From: Scatosoma sp045656625
Lineage (GTDB): Bacteria > Bacillota > Clostridia > Christensenellales > Borkfalkiaceae
Length of the DNA: 21,484 nucleotides
Assembly (NCBI GenBank): GCA_045656625.1
Contig: JAZORL010000021.1
Coordinates: 1-21,484 of the forward strand
Reading direction: 5' to 3'
Positions 1 to 6,747 of the stretch are shown piece after piece. The notes under the pieces were generated by a model. That model had not been told where the DNA came from. It worked only from the letters and a program-made list of their open reading frames with translations, and made no database searches. A program made the position numbers and the translations under genes. How positions within the stretch are numbered: position 1 is the first letter of the stretch; every line of letters starts with the position of its first letter.

Positions 1-192
1 CATAACTCGACTGGATATTTTACCTATAAGGATTTCTTTGAATATATCCATAGTACTATGACAAAACAGGGTGGGTTAAAAATACTTAATGCTTTTGTGG
101 AGTATAATCTTTTAATCAAAGATATTAACAAGAAAAAAGAAGCTATTTATAAAGTTAACCCTGAAGTTTTAACTTACAAATTTCAAAAGTAA
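1..192 (+). CDS. C-terminal fragment of an unidentified protein (5' end outside window)
   Basis: The frame is open from base 1 and ends at TAA 190-192, giving 63 residues from HNSTGYFTYKDFF to NPEVLTYKFQK. I do not recognise the family. The stretch LLIKDINKKKEAIYKVNPE looks like the wing of a winged-helix domain (two strands joined by a basic turn), so a DNA-binding or replication-type protein is possible; this is a weak inference. It lies 14 bases upstream of an ATG with a good ribosome site (AGGGAG 193-198), so it was probably cotranscribed with what followed. Confidence 0.5.
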   Translation, partial: HNSTGYFTYKDFFEYIHSTMTKQGGLKILNAFVEYNLLIKDINKKKEAIYKVNPEVLTYKFQK

Positions 193-206
193 AGGGAGAA
201 TAAACA

Positions 207-230
207 ATGAACGCGGTAATTTACGCACGG
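207..230 (+). pseudogene. Start of a serine recombinase, broken after 8 codons
   Basis: ATG 207 is preceded by AGGGAG (193-198) at 8-base spacing and encodes MNAVIYAR, then TAA at 231. This peptide is the usual opening of large serine recombinases in Clostridia (typically continuing YSS with the catalytic serine). The catalytic part is absent, and the following sequence belongs to a different family in another frame. It is therefore a remnant left by deletion or recombination. Eight residues are few, so the identification rests on the motif plus the intact ribosome site. Confidence 0.45.
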
Positions 231-474
231 TAATGTTCCAGTTCCAAGTATTGAGGAACAACAGCGTATTATTGCTCAATGAGATTCAGAAAGAGCACTG
301 ATTACCCCTGCTTTTGATATCGCAAATAAATTTTCTGAAAAGATTAAAACCAAAATAGATGAATTGTGGGGTGAGTACGATGTCGGAGTCCGTTCTTGGA
401 TTTTAGAAAACCGAAAAAAACAAAGCAAAAAGCACAAAAAACTATTAAAAATAGCTCATTTTGCCACCTTTTGA
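229..474 (+). pseudogene. Remnant of type I restriction specificity subunit C-terminus (HsdS-like)
   Basis: The frame from 229 reads GNVPVPSIEEQQRIIAQ, then an in-frame TGA (280-282), then DSERALITPAFDIANKF and SEKIKTKIDELWGE (to about 375), and stays open to TGA 472-474. The pattern 'P-x-EEQQ-I-A-[stop]-D-x-E-x-A-L ... KI-x-x-K-I-x-x-x-WGE' matches the C-terminal conserved region of HsdS subunits, where an [I/L]E/D follows the position now occupied by the stop. There is no start codon and no target-recognition domain. The lysine-rich tail after 375 may not belong to the gene. This is a decayed fragment, not a functional gene. Confidence 0.5.
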
Positions 475-903
475 ATTTTTACTCCCCAATGCAAAATTTC
501 TAACTCCCCAAAAGGAAGAAACGAATAAGATAACACAAGATAAAAAAAGTGAGTAGGGACTCGAAGTCGTTTGCGAAGTGCCTGAAATCCTTATAAATAA
601 AGGGATTCAGCGTTTCTTGAACCAAATCGTGTGCCAAAAAAATTAATCAAAAATAGCATAAAATTTCGCTGTTTGAAAGTTTGTTTTTATAGTATCAAGG
701 TGAAGGACCTTGATATTTTTTAATATAAAATAAGATAGTTGAGTCGTTTTCTGATAGTGCTTTGTGGCCCACGTTTTAAATTTTCGAAAGGTGGAAACTT
801 CGGTTTTCTTTTTATATAGAATGGAAAAGAAATTAAGGCTTTGAATTTTGATAATTCCAATATCCTTCAATCGTATAATAATATGTTTTTACAATCTATG
901 TAA
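475..903. other. Non-coding stretch between the hsdS remnant and araC
   Basis: I see no credible gene here. A minus-strand open frame at 643-870 has no recognisable motif and I treat it as chance. The stretch holds an imperfect hairpin (CTGAAATCCT with AGGGATTCAG, about 582-610), and a strong terminator at 693-722. From about 720 to 903 I see only AT-rich DNA and no clear terminator for the minus-strand araC gene. Confidence 0.5.
693..722 (+). terminator. Rho-independent terminator, plus-strand orientation
   Basis: A perfect 9-bp stem, TATCAAGGT (693-701) with ACCTTGATA (707-715), closes a 5-base loop (GAAGG) and is followed directly by a run of seven T (716-722). The T-run is only on the plus-strand side, so it would stop transcription from the decayed region on the left. 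No intact plus-strand gene now lies just upstream. Confidence 0.75.
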
Positions 904-1725
904 TCAACTGCCTGTATAGGTGCGTATAATGGAAGTTGTGGCAAGTTGAGATGGAGGACAGCCGAATAATTTTAAATATTGCTTATAAAAGGAAGTATAA
1001 GTTTGAAATCCACATTGCAGATATATTTCGGTGGGGCGTTTTCCGGAATATAATAACTTTTGAGCGATAAGCAATCTTTTATTGTTGATGTATTTTTTTG
1101 GGGAAATTTTCAATTGTTCTTTGAAAATTTTAAATAAATAGGATTCGGATATATATAATTTTTTTGAAATTTCCGATACGTCTTTTACGGTAAAAAGATT
1201 GTCATTTATATATTTAAGAGTACTGGATAAAATAGGCGAAATAATATCATAAGACTTGTTTTCAGAGGAATGTATTTTTAAATTATAAACAAGTTCTTTG
1301 ATGAACGAGAAAAATAAATCTATAAATTCCGTTTCTGTTAATTTTGAATAGTAAAAGTCTGTTTTTTTGAAAATTTCAACTATGAAATTATCGCAATGAC
1401 TAATATGTTCGAGCGAGGACGGGAGTAAATCGGTAAAAAGACGCAAAAATTCTTCTTTGTCAAACAAAATATTATAACGTTCATAAGGCGTATCATCAAG
1501 AATTTCTATATAATGATAACGATTTGGGCGAATCAAAACAATATCGTTCGGTTTTAATTGATATCGCTTGTCTTCTATGATGTAATTTACGTTGCCGCGT
1601 AGAAAAAAAACTATTTCATACGCATTATGGGAATGTACTTGAAATTGTGTATTTGTCGGGCTTTTAAACGTATAGTGATTGAAAATAAAATTGTTCCTTT
1701 GAATTTTAATTTTTGTATCGATCAT
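904..1725 (-). CDS. AraC-family transcriptional regulator with N-terminal cupin
   Basis: This 273-residue protein has the usual AraC two-domain layout. Residues about 25-100 are a cupin-like sensing domain with the H31-x-H33-x3-E37 pattern (VHSHNAYEIVFFLRG). Residues about 165-262 carry two helix-turn-helix units ending in the family signature GFQTYTSFYKQYLKLFG and CPPSQL. Such proteins usually bind a sugar or sugar phosphate and act as activators on direct-repeat sites. The gene is divergent from the glycan operon (154 bases between starts) and is the only regulator in the window. The start is supported by AGAGGTG just upstream. Its -35 overlaps a box shared with the two operon promoters, so autoregulation is likely (inference). 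Confidence 0.9.
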   Translation of the reverse strand: MIDTKIKIQRNNFIFNHYTFKSPTNTQFQVHSHNAYEIVFFLRGNVNYIIEDKRYQLKPNDIVLIRPNRYHYIEILDDTPYERYNILFDKEEFLRLFTDLLPSSLEHISHCDNFIVEIFKKTDFYYSKLTETEFIDLFFSFIKELVYNLKIHSSENKSYDIISPILSSTLKYINDNLFTVKDVSEISKKLYISESYLFKIFKEQLKISPKKYINNKRLLIAQKLLYSGKRPTEIYLQCGFQTYTSFYKQYLKLFGCPPSQLATTSIIRTYTGS

Positions 1726-1763
1726 TTTTCACCTCTTTTGTTTGACCTATCTCAATAACAATT

Positions 1764-1792
1764 ATTTTATCAAAAAAAAATAGTTTTGTCAA
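1764..1792 (-). promoter_or_regulatory. Promoter of the araC-family gene
   Basis: Read on the minus strand, TTGACA (1792-1787) and TAAAAT (1769-1764) are separated by exactly 17 bases, a near-consensus sigma-A promoter about 40 bases before the start codon. The -35 lies inside the conserved box at 1781-1797, so a regulator bound there would block this promoter. Confidence 0.7.
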
Positions 1793-1820
1793 TATAAAAT
1801 TGCATATTTAACCATTTACA
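1781..1820 (+). promoter_or_regulatory. Putative AraC operator, copy 1 (upstream of operon 1)
   Basis: The stretch beginning TAGTTTTGTCAATATAA and ending in the -35 TTTACA is identical at 29 of 40 positions to 5556-5595, with no gaps. The box starts 34 bases before the -35 in both copies. The most conserved part is TAGTTTTGnCAATnTAA, followed by a variable core and then ATATTT-n-n-C-n-ATTTACA. A loosely similar half-site about 23 bases downstream (TTTAACCATTTACA) would fit the two-site binding of AraC-family activators next to the -35. Confidence 0.6.
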
Positions 1821-1842
1821 TTAAGAAAAATAGTGTTATAAT
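1815..1842 (+). promoter_or_regulatory. Promoter of operon 1
   Basis: TTTACA (1815-1820) and TATAAT (1837-1842) are separated by 16 bases, and TG at 1834-1835 gives an extended -10. The start codon of the first gene follows 37 bases after the -10. The suboptimal -35 and spacing suit an activator-dependent promoter. Confidence 0.7.
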
Positions 1843-1879
1843 GGTTATAACAATATTAAATTTGCGGAAGGTATAAAAA

Positions 1880-2734
1880 ATGAATTATATATTGTCGGCA
1901 TTTGCGGACGAATACTCAGATATTTTTGTAGAGCAGGCGAGAATGTTGCAAGCGAACGGATTTTCCCACGTGGAGCTTCGGCAGGTAAATGGGAAAAACG
2001 TATTTGAATTGACGAAAAAAGATGTTGTGGAAATAAAAAAAGTTTTAGATGAAAACGGATTGTGTGTTTCTGCGATCGGATCGCCTATAGGAAAAATAAA
2101 GATCGGAGGCGATTTGTCGGCGTATTACGAGAAGATAAAAAAATTATTTGAAACGGCGGAGTTTTTAGGGGCTAATTACGTTCGGATATTTAGTTTTTAC
2201 CCTTCGGAAGGGAAAAGGATTGAGGAGCAAAAAAACGAGGTTTTTGCCGCGTTGGAAGAAATTGTGAAAATTTCCGAGCATTACAATATTACGTTGTGCC
2301 ATGAAAACGAGGCAAAAATATACGGGGAGAGCCCTGATAATTGTTTAAAAATTGCAAAATATTTCGATGGAAAAATTCGATGCGTATTCGATATGGGGAA
2401 TTTTGTTCTTGACGGCTATAATCCGTTTGATGCGTATTTGAAGTTGTTGCCATACATTGAATATTTTCATATTAAAGACGCGTTGTATGCGGGGGCAGTC
2501 GTACCGGCAGGTAAGGGGGAAGCCCAGATTCAACAGATTTTAGAGGATTTTAAATTGCGTACAAAAAAAGATACGGTCATTACGCTTGAACCACATTTAC
2601 AAACGTTCGCTGGGCTAAACGCACTTGTAGGCAAGAGTTTTGAAAATCCTTATAAATACGAAAATCAAAAAGTTGCATTTATTGACGCAATTGCACATTT
2701 AAAAAATATTATAAGAGGTCTTATACAACAATGA
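1880..2734 (+). CDS. TIM-barrel sugar isomerase/epimerase (AP-endonuclease-2 family, PF01261-like)
   Basis: This 284-residue protein has the length and fold pattern of the xylose-isomerase-like TIM-barrel family. The likely divalent-metal ligands are visible in order: E142 (in HENE), D171 (in FDMGN), H197 (in FHIKD) and E237 (in LEPHL). The PAGKGE turn at 209-214 is also typical. Family members isomerise or epimerise sugars, and some act on 3-keto sugars or glycosides made by Gfo/Idh/MocA partners. The start has GGAAGGT upstream. The stop overlaps the next start by ATGA (2731-2734), implying coupled translation. The exact substrate cannot be read from sequence. Confidence 0.85.
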   Translation: MNYILSAFADEYSDIFVEQARMLQANGFSHVELRQVNGKNVFELTKKDVVEIKKVLDENGLCVSAIGSPIGKIKIGGDLSAYYEKIKKLFETAEFLGANYVRIFSFYPSEGKRIEEQKNEVFAALEEIVKISEHYNITLCHENEAKIYGESPDNCLKIAKYFDGKIRCVFDMGNFVLDGYNPFDAYLKLLPYIEYFHIKDALYAGAVVPAGKGEAQIQQILEDFKLRTKKDTVITLEPHLQTFAGLNALVGKSFENPYKYENQKVAFIDAIAHLKNIIRGLIQQ

Positions 2735-3489
2735 AAACTTTTAAACGAGATAAATTAGTAGTAGAAATTTTTGAAAATCGCATAGCTATGGGTGAGCAAG
2801 CGGCGAAAGACATAGCGTCGAAAATTAAGGAATTGCTGAGTATTAAAAGCGAAATAAATATGATATTTGCCGCTGCGCCTTCGCAAAATGAGGTGTTGTA
2901 TGCGCTGGTAAACGATCATTCTATTGAATGGAATAGAGTGAACGCGTATCACATGGACGAATATATCGGGTTAGATAAGAATGCTCCCCAAGGCTTTGGG
3001 AATTTCTTAAAAGACCATATTTTCGGTCTTGTGCCGTTTAAGAGCGTGAATTATATTGATATTACGGCAACCGATCCTGAGGCGGAAGCGGAAAGATACG
3101 GCAAACTTTTGGAAAAGAACCCGACGGATATCGTTATTATGGGGATCGGCGAAAATGGGCATATCGCATTCAACGATCCGCCTGTGGCTGACTTTAACGA
3201 TGAAAAAGTAGTAAAGCCTGTGAAGTTGGACGAGGTATGCCGTCAACAGCAAGTCAACGACGGTTGTTTTGCTAGCATTGATAAAGTGCCTACGCACGCC
3301 ATGACTTTGACTGTTCCCACTTTAGTAAAAGCACCGTATTTGTTCTGTATCGTACCTGCGCCGACAAAAGCAAAAGCTGTGTATGAAACACTCAACGGCA
3401 ACGTTGACGAGCATTGTCCTGCTAGTGTATTGAGAACGCACGATAATGCAAAATTATATTTGGATGATCAAAGCTCGAAATTATTATGA
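2731..3489 (+). CDS. nagB: Glucosamine-6-phosphate deaminase/isomerase family protein (NagB-like)
   Basis: This 252-residue protein has the NagB/6-phosphogluconolactonase fold motifs: NAYHMDEYIGL (D76 at the usual general-base position), IMGIGENGHIAFNDP (137-150, catalytic-type H144) and THAMTLTVPT (188-197). NagB converts glucosamine-6-phosphate to fructose-6-phosphate and ammonia in the cytosol. Two sites differ from the E. coli enzyme: N142 stands where it has D141, and D149 where it has E148. The family also contains galactosamine-6-phosphate enzymes, so the exact amino sugar is open. It overlaps its neighbours by ATGA on both sides, and nagA follows, which supports an amino-sugar role. 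Confidence 0.85.
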   Translation: MKTFKRDKLVVEIFENRIAMGEQAAKDIASKIKELLSIKSEINMIFAAAPSQNEVLYALVNDHSIEWNRVNAYHMDEYIGLDKNAPQGFGNFLKDHIFGLVPFKSVNYIDITATDPEAEAERYGKLLEKNPTDIVIMGIGENGHIAFNDPPVADFNDEKVVKPVKLDEVCRQQQVNDGCFASIDKVPTHAMTLTVPTLVKAPYLFCIVPAPTKAKAVYETLNGNVDEHCPASVLRTHDNAKLYLDDQSSKLL

Positions 3490-4628
3490 TTAGAATTAGA
3501 AGTGATAAAATTATTATAGGCGAAAGCTTATTCGACGGCTACGTGTACGTGAACGACGGAAAAATCACGGAAGTGACGGGACAAGCACGACCCGTAGAGA
3601 AAGAATATGATTGTACGGGTAAATATGTAAGCGCGGGTTTTATCGATATGCATACGCATGGCGCAGGCGGCTATGCGTTTATGAACAGTAGCGTAGAAGA
3701 TGTGGTAAACGGCTGTGATTATCATTTGGCGCACGGCACGACGAGTATTGTTCCTACGATATCCGCAGGCGAATTTGAAACGATGAAACAAGCCGTTATC
3801 AATATTCATAAAGCAAAAGGCAAAGCGAAAGGGAATATTTTAGGGGCGCATTTAGAAGGTCCGTATCTTTCACCTAAGCAAGCTGGTGCGCAATGCCCCG
3901 TTTTTATTACACCACCAATTCAAGCGGATTATCAAAGTTTAATAGAAGAATACGGCGAAAGCATTGCGCGTTGGACTTACGCACCGGAAAATGACGAGAA
4001 AGGCGAGTTTTGTAAATATTTGACAGAGCATCATATTCTTGTGTCGGCAGGGCATACGGATGCGAAATACGAAGATATGCAGGTGGCAATTGAAAACGGT
4101 TGCAAGCTAATCACGCATTTGTATTCTTGCACGTCTACGGTAACCCGTGATCACGGTTTTCGTTCGCTGGGAGTAATCGAAAGTGCGTATTTGCGTGATG
4201 AATTGTATGTGGAAATCATAGCCGACGGAAAGCATTTACCGCCCGATCTTATCAAGATGATAATCAAGATTAAGGGGACGGATAAGGTGGCTCTGATAAC
4301 AGACAGCCTTGAAATTGCAGGTACGGATATTCAAGAAGGCGTAATGAGCGGGACGGAATTTATCGTAGAAGACGGTGTTTGTAAACTCAAAGACAGAAGT
4401 GCGTTCGCTGGAAGCATAGCTACGGCGGATAAGCTTATTAAAACGCTTGTAAACGATTGCGGCTACGAGATTCCGACGGCGGTAAAAATGTTAACTGAGG
4501 TGTCGGGGAAATTGCTCGGCTTGAAGAAAGGAAAGATTTTTCCTGACTATGATGCGGATTTGATCGTGTTCGACGAAAACATAAACGTTCAAAATGTATT
4601 TGTAAATGGAAAAGAAATTTATTTTTAA
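3486..4628 (+). CDS. nagA: N-acetylglucosamine-6-phosphate deacetylase (NagA-like amidohydrolase)
   Basis: This 380-residue protein has the full length and motif order of NagA: metal-site H56-x-H58 (GFIDMHTHGAGG), HLEGPYLSP with E124, AGHTDA with H190, THLYSC with H211, ADGKH, and the catalytic aspartate D273 in ITDSLEIAGT. It removes the acetyl group from N-acetylglucosamine-6-phosphate in the cytosol, producing the substrate of the preceding NagB. The usual HLFNAM segment is HLYSCTST here, so substrate preference may differ. Its ATG overlaps the nagB stop (ATGA 3486-3489), so the two are translationally coupled. Confidence 0.88.
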   Translation: MIRIRSDKIIIGESLFDGYVYVNDGKITEVTGQARPVEKEYDCTGKYVSAGFIDMHTHGAGGYAFMNSSVEDVVNGCDYHLAHGTTSIVPTISAGEFETMKQAVINIHKAKGKAKGNILGAHLEGPYLSPKQAGAQCPVFITPPIQADYQSLIEEYGESIARWTYAPENDEKGEFCKYLTEHHILVSAGHTDAKYEDMQVAIENGCKLITHLYSCTSTVTRDHGFRSLGVIESAYLRDELYVEIIADGKHLPPDLIKMIIKIKGTDKVALITDSLEIAGTDIQEGVMSGTEFIVEDGVCKLKDRSAFAGSIATADKLIKTLVNDCGYEIPTAVKMLTEVSGKLLGLKKGKIFPDYDADLIVFDENINVQNVFVNGKEIYF

Positions 4629-4652
4629 TATCCAAAGAAAGGAGGATAAACA

Positions 4653-5525
4653 ATGAAAAAAGTAATTATTCTTGGTTGCGAAAATTCACATGCCGATCAA
4701 TTTTTACGGTTTATGCGAGATAAAACACAATTCTTAGATATGGAAGTGATCGGTGTATATAGCGATGATAAATCGGCGGCAGAATGCTTGAAAGAAAAAT
4801 ATGGCGTTCCCGTAATGGAATCGTTTGACGAGGCTGTTGGTAAGGTGGATGGAGTAATTGTAACGGCACGGCACGGTGATAATCATTATAAGTTCGCAAA
4901 ACCGTATATTGAAAGCGGTGTGCCAATGTTTATTGATAAACCCATTACGATAAAAGAAGAAGACGCGATTGAATTTATGCGCAAATGTAAAGAGCATAAT
5001 ATTGCGATTTGCGGTGGGTCTGCGTGTAAGCATGCGGATTTTGTAAAAGAATTAAAAAGAGATGCGGAAAACGGATTTGACGGAAAAACGCTCGGCGGTT
5101 ATTTGCGTTTTCCGATACTCAGAAATAACCCGAACGGCGGTTTTTTCTTTTATGCTCAACATCTCGTGGAGATTGCAGGGGAAATATTTGGGAAATATCC
5201 GCGTAGCGTAAAGGCGTATGAAAAAGGCGGGTTAGTGACTGTGATTTTCCGTTATGACGACTACGATGTAGAAGGTTTGTATGTGGAAGCGAATCATACT
5301 TGCTATTACGCAGCTCGAGTATCTGAAACGCAAGTGAAAGGAGCGGCGTTTGATATGTTTGCCGACGATCCGTATATTTGCGAGCTGGAAGAATTACATT
5401 CGCTTTTGCATGGGGCTAAAGGGGTGGATTACACCGACTTTATTTCTCCCGTGTTTCTAATGAATGCAATTAAATACTCGCTTGATAGCGGTAGAGAAGT
5501 TGAAATTAAGAAAATTTATCTTTGA
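4653..5525 (+). CDS. Gfo/Idh/MocA-family oxidoreductase (short, atypical nucleotide loop)
   Basis: This 290-residue protein has an N-terminal Rossmann domain (1-120) and a C-terminal Gfo/Idh/MocA sheet domain. The nucleotide loop reads ILGCENSHADQF rather than the standard GxGxxG, and the usual EKP motif is DKP (95-97). H170 in FFYAQHLVE sits at the position of the catalytic histidine. It is shorter than the usual 330-400 residues. Family members oxidise or epimerise sugar hydroxyls with NAD(P), and a few are NAD-dependent glycosidases (GH109 type). AGGAGG precedes the start. It is the last gene before the second promoter, 24 bases after nagA, so it probably belongs to operon 1. Confidence 0.82.
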   Translation: MKKVIILGCENSHADQFLRFMRDKTQFLDMEVIGVYSDDKSAAECLKEKYGVPVMESFDEAVGKVDGVIVTARHGDNHYKFAKPYIESGVPMFIDKPITIKEEDAIEFMRKCKEHNIAICGGSACKHADFVKELKRDAENGFDGKTLGGYLRFPILRNNPNGGFFFYAQHLVEIAGEIFGKYPRSVKAYEKGGLVTVIFRYDDYDVEGLYVEANHTCYYAARVSETQVKGAAFDMFADDPYICELEELHSLLHGAKGVDYTDFISPVFLMNAIKYSLDSGREVEIKKIYL

Positions 5526-5555
5526 CCTACAAAGAAAAAAAATTCATAAATAGTA

Positions 5556-5595
5556 TAGTTTTGGCAATGTAATTGGAAATATTTTGCTATTTACA
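5556..5595 (+). promoter_or_regulatory. Putative AraC operator, copy 2 (upstream of operon 2)
   Basis: TAGTTTTGGCAATGTAA begins 34 bases before the -35, exactly as in copy 1 at 1781-1820, and 29 of the 40 bases match without gaps. Within this copy TTTTGGCAATGTAATT (5559-5574) and TTTTGCTATTTACATT (5582-5597) match at about 10 of 16 positions, suggesting a direct repeat with a 23-base period and the proximal half touching the -35. Confidence 0.6.
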
Positions 5596-5618
5596 TTATG
5601 CTTTACATAGTGTATAAT
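5590..5618 (+). promoter_or_regulatory. Promoter of operon 2
   Basis: TTTACA (5590-5595) and TATAAT (5613-5618) are separated by 17 bases. The -35 hexamer is identical to that of operon 1. No terminator is visible between the previous stop (5525) and this promoter, so read-through from operon 1 is also possible. Confidence 0.7.
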
Positions 5619-5663
5619 ATTATAAACTGAAATAAAATGCAGATAAAAAGGATGGATAGTTTT

Positions 5664-6734
5664 ATGAAGAAACTAAAAGTAGCGATTATAGGACAAGGCA
5701 GAAGTGGTAGAGATATCCACGGGGTGTTTTTTAAGTCGGAATTTAATGATAAGTATGAAGTTAAATACGTGGTGGAAAAGGACAAAGAACGTCGTGACCG
5801 TTCGGAAAAGGAATATGAGGGTTGCATAGGACTTGCAGATTATAAAGAGTTGTTCGATAAGAACGTAGATCTTGTGGTCAATGCTTCCTATTCGGAGATG
5901 CACTATGAAATCACGAAAGATTTACTAGAACACGGAAAAAACGTGTTGGTGGAAAAGCCGTTTGCGCGTAGCGTTTACGAGTGTGAAACGCTGATTAAAA
6001 CAGCAAAACGTTGCGGCGTGCTTTTAGCGGTATTTCAGAATACGTTTTATGCGCCGTTTTATTTGGATGCACTGCAAATAGTCCAAGAGAAAAACCTACT
6101 CGGCGAAATTAAGCAGATAAGCATTCATTATAATGCGTTTGCTCGGCGGTGGGACTGGCAAACTTTGCAAAAGAAAATGGGCGGCAGCGTCTATAATACC
6201 GGTCCGCACCCGATAGGGATAGCGATGGGTTTTTTAGGTTTTTCTTCGGAGATAAAAGTAGCCTTTTCAAAATTAGATACGGCAATTACGAGTGGCGACG
6301 CAGAAGATTATGTAAAAATTGTTTTAACTGCACCAAATAAACCGGTAATCGATATAGAGATCAATTCCACTGACGCTTACAGCGATTACAATCTCAAATT
6401 ACAGGGTTCAAAGGGTACGATGAAGAGTACGCCTTCGAAATTTGAACGCAAATACATCGTGGAGGGAGATAACCCCGAAAAGCTTGTGATAGAAGAATCA
6501 TTAAAAGATGAAAACGGACTGCCTATTTATTGTACGGAGAATCTGATAATGCATGAAGAAAAAGGGGAATACAGCGGCACGGCGTTTGACGTGGGTACAA
6601 GAAAGGTGTACGAAGACGTGTATTATGCAATTACGGAAAATAAAGCTCTTGATTATCCGCCGGAAACGATTAAAAACTTGATAAGGATTATTGAATTGGT
6701 ACATGCGGAAAATCCGTTGCCGATGAAATTTTAA
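5664..6734 (+). CDS. Gfo/Idh/MocA-family oxidoreductase (second of three)
   Basis: The protein is 356 residues with the start chosen at ATG 5664. An earlier in-frame ATG at 5637 lies only 19 bases after the -10 and has no good ribosome site, whereas AAAAGGATGG precedes 5664. The Rossmann loop GQGRSG is at 10-15, EKP at 97-99, and the family signature GGSVYNTGPHPIG (173-185, with H182) marks the catalytic histidine. The cofactor is probably NAD(P)(H), and a sugar or sugar derivative is the likely substrate. It opens operon 2, 13 bases before the next oxidoreductase, and differs clearly from the other two copies. Confidence 0.87.
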   Translation: MKKLKVAIIGQGRSGRDIHGVFFKSEFNDKYEVKYVVEKDKERRDRSEKEYEGCIGLADYKELFDKNVDLVVNASYSEMHYEITKDLLEHGKNVLVEKPFARSVYECETLIKTAKRCGVLLAVFQNTFYAPFYLDALQIVQEKNLLGEIKQISIHYNAFARRWDWQTLQKKMGGSVYNTGPHPIGIAMGFLGFSSEIKVAFSKLDTAITSGDAEDYVKIVLTAPNKPVIDIEINSTDAYSDYNLKLQGSKGTMKSTPSKFERKYIVEGDNPEKLVIEESLKDENGLPIYCTENLIMHEEKGEYSGTAFDVGTRKVYEDVYYAITENKALDYPPETIKNLIRIIELVHAENPLPMKF

Positions 6735-6747
6735 TGGGGAAAAAAGA

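Noticed and set aside
551..570. tRNA-like GGACTCGAA sequence, possible integration site
   Set aside because: The minus-strand TTCGAGT resembles a T-loop, but the stem lacks the required G53-C61 pair and no acceptor, D or anticodon arm can be drawn.
643..870. Minus-strand open frame of 75 codons
   Set aside because: No ribosome site or recognisable motif, and it runs through a plus-strand terminator; judged chance in AT-rich DNA.
1741..5528. TTTGACCT at both 1741 and 5521 near the two promoters
   Set aside because: The distances to the -35 differ (74 and 69 bases), and the second copy spans a stop codon; taken as coincidence, unlike the phased 40-bp box.
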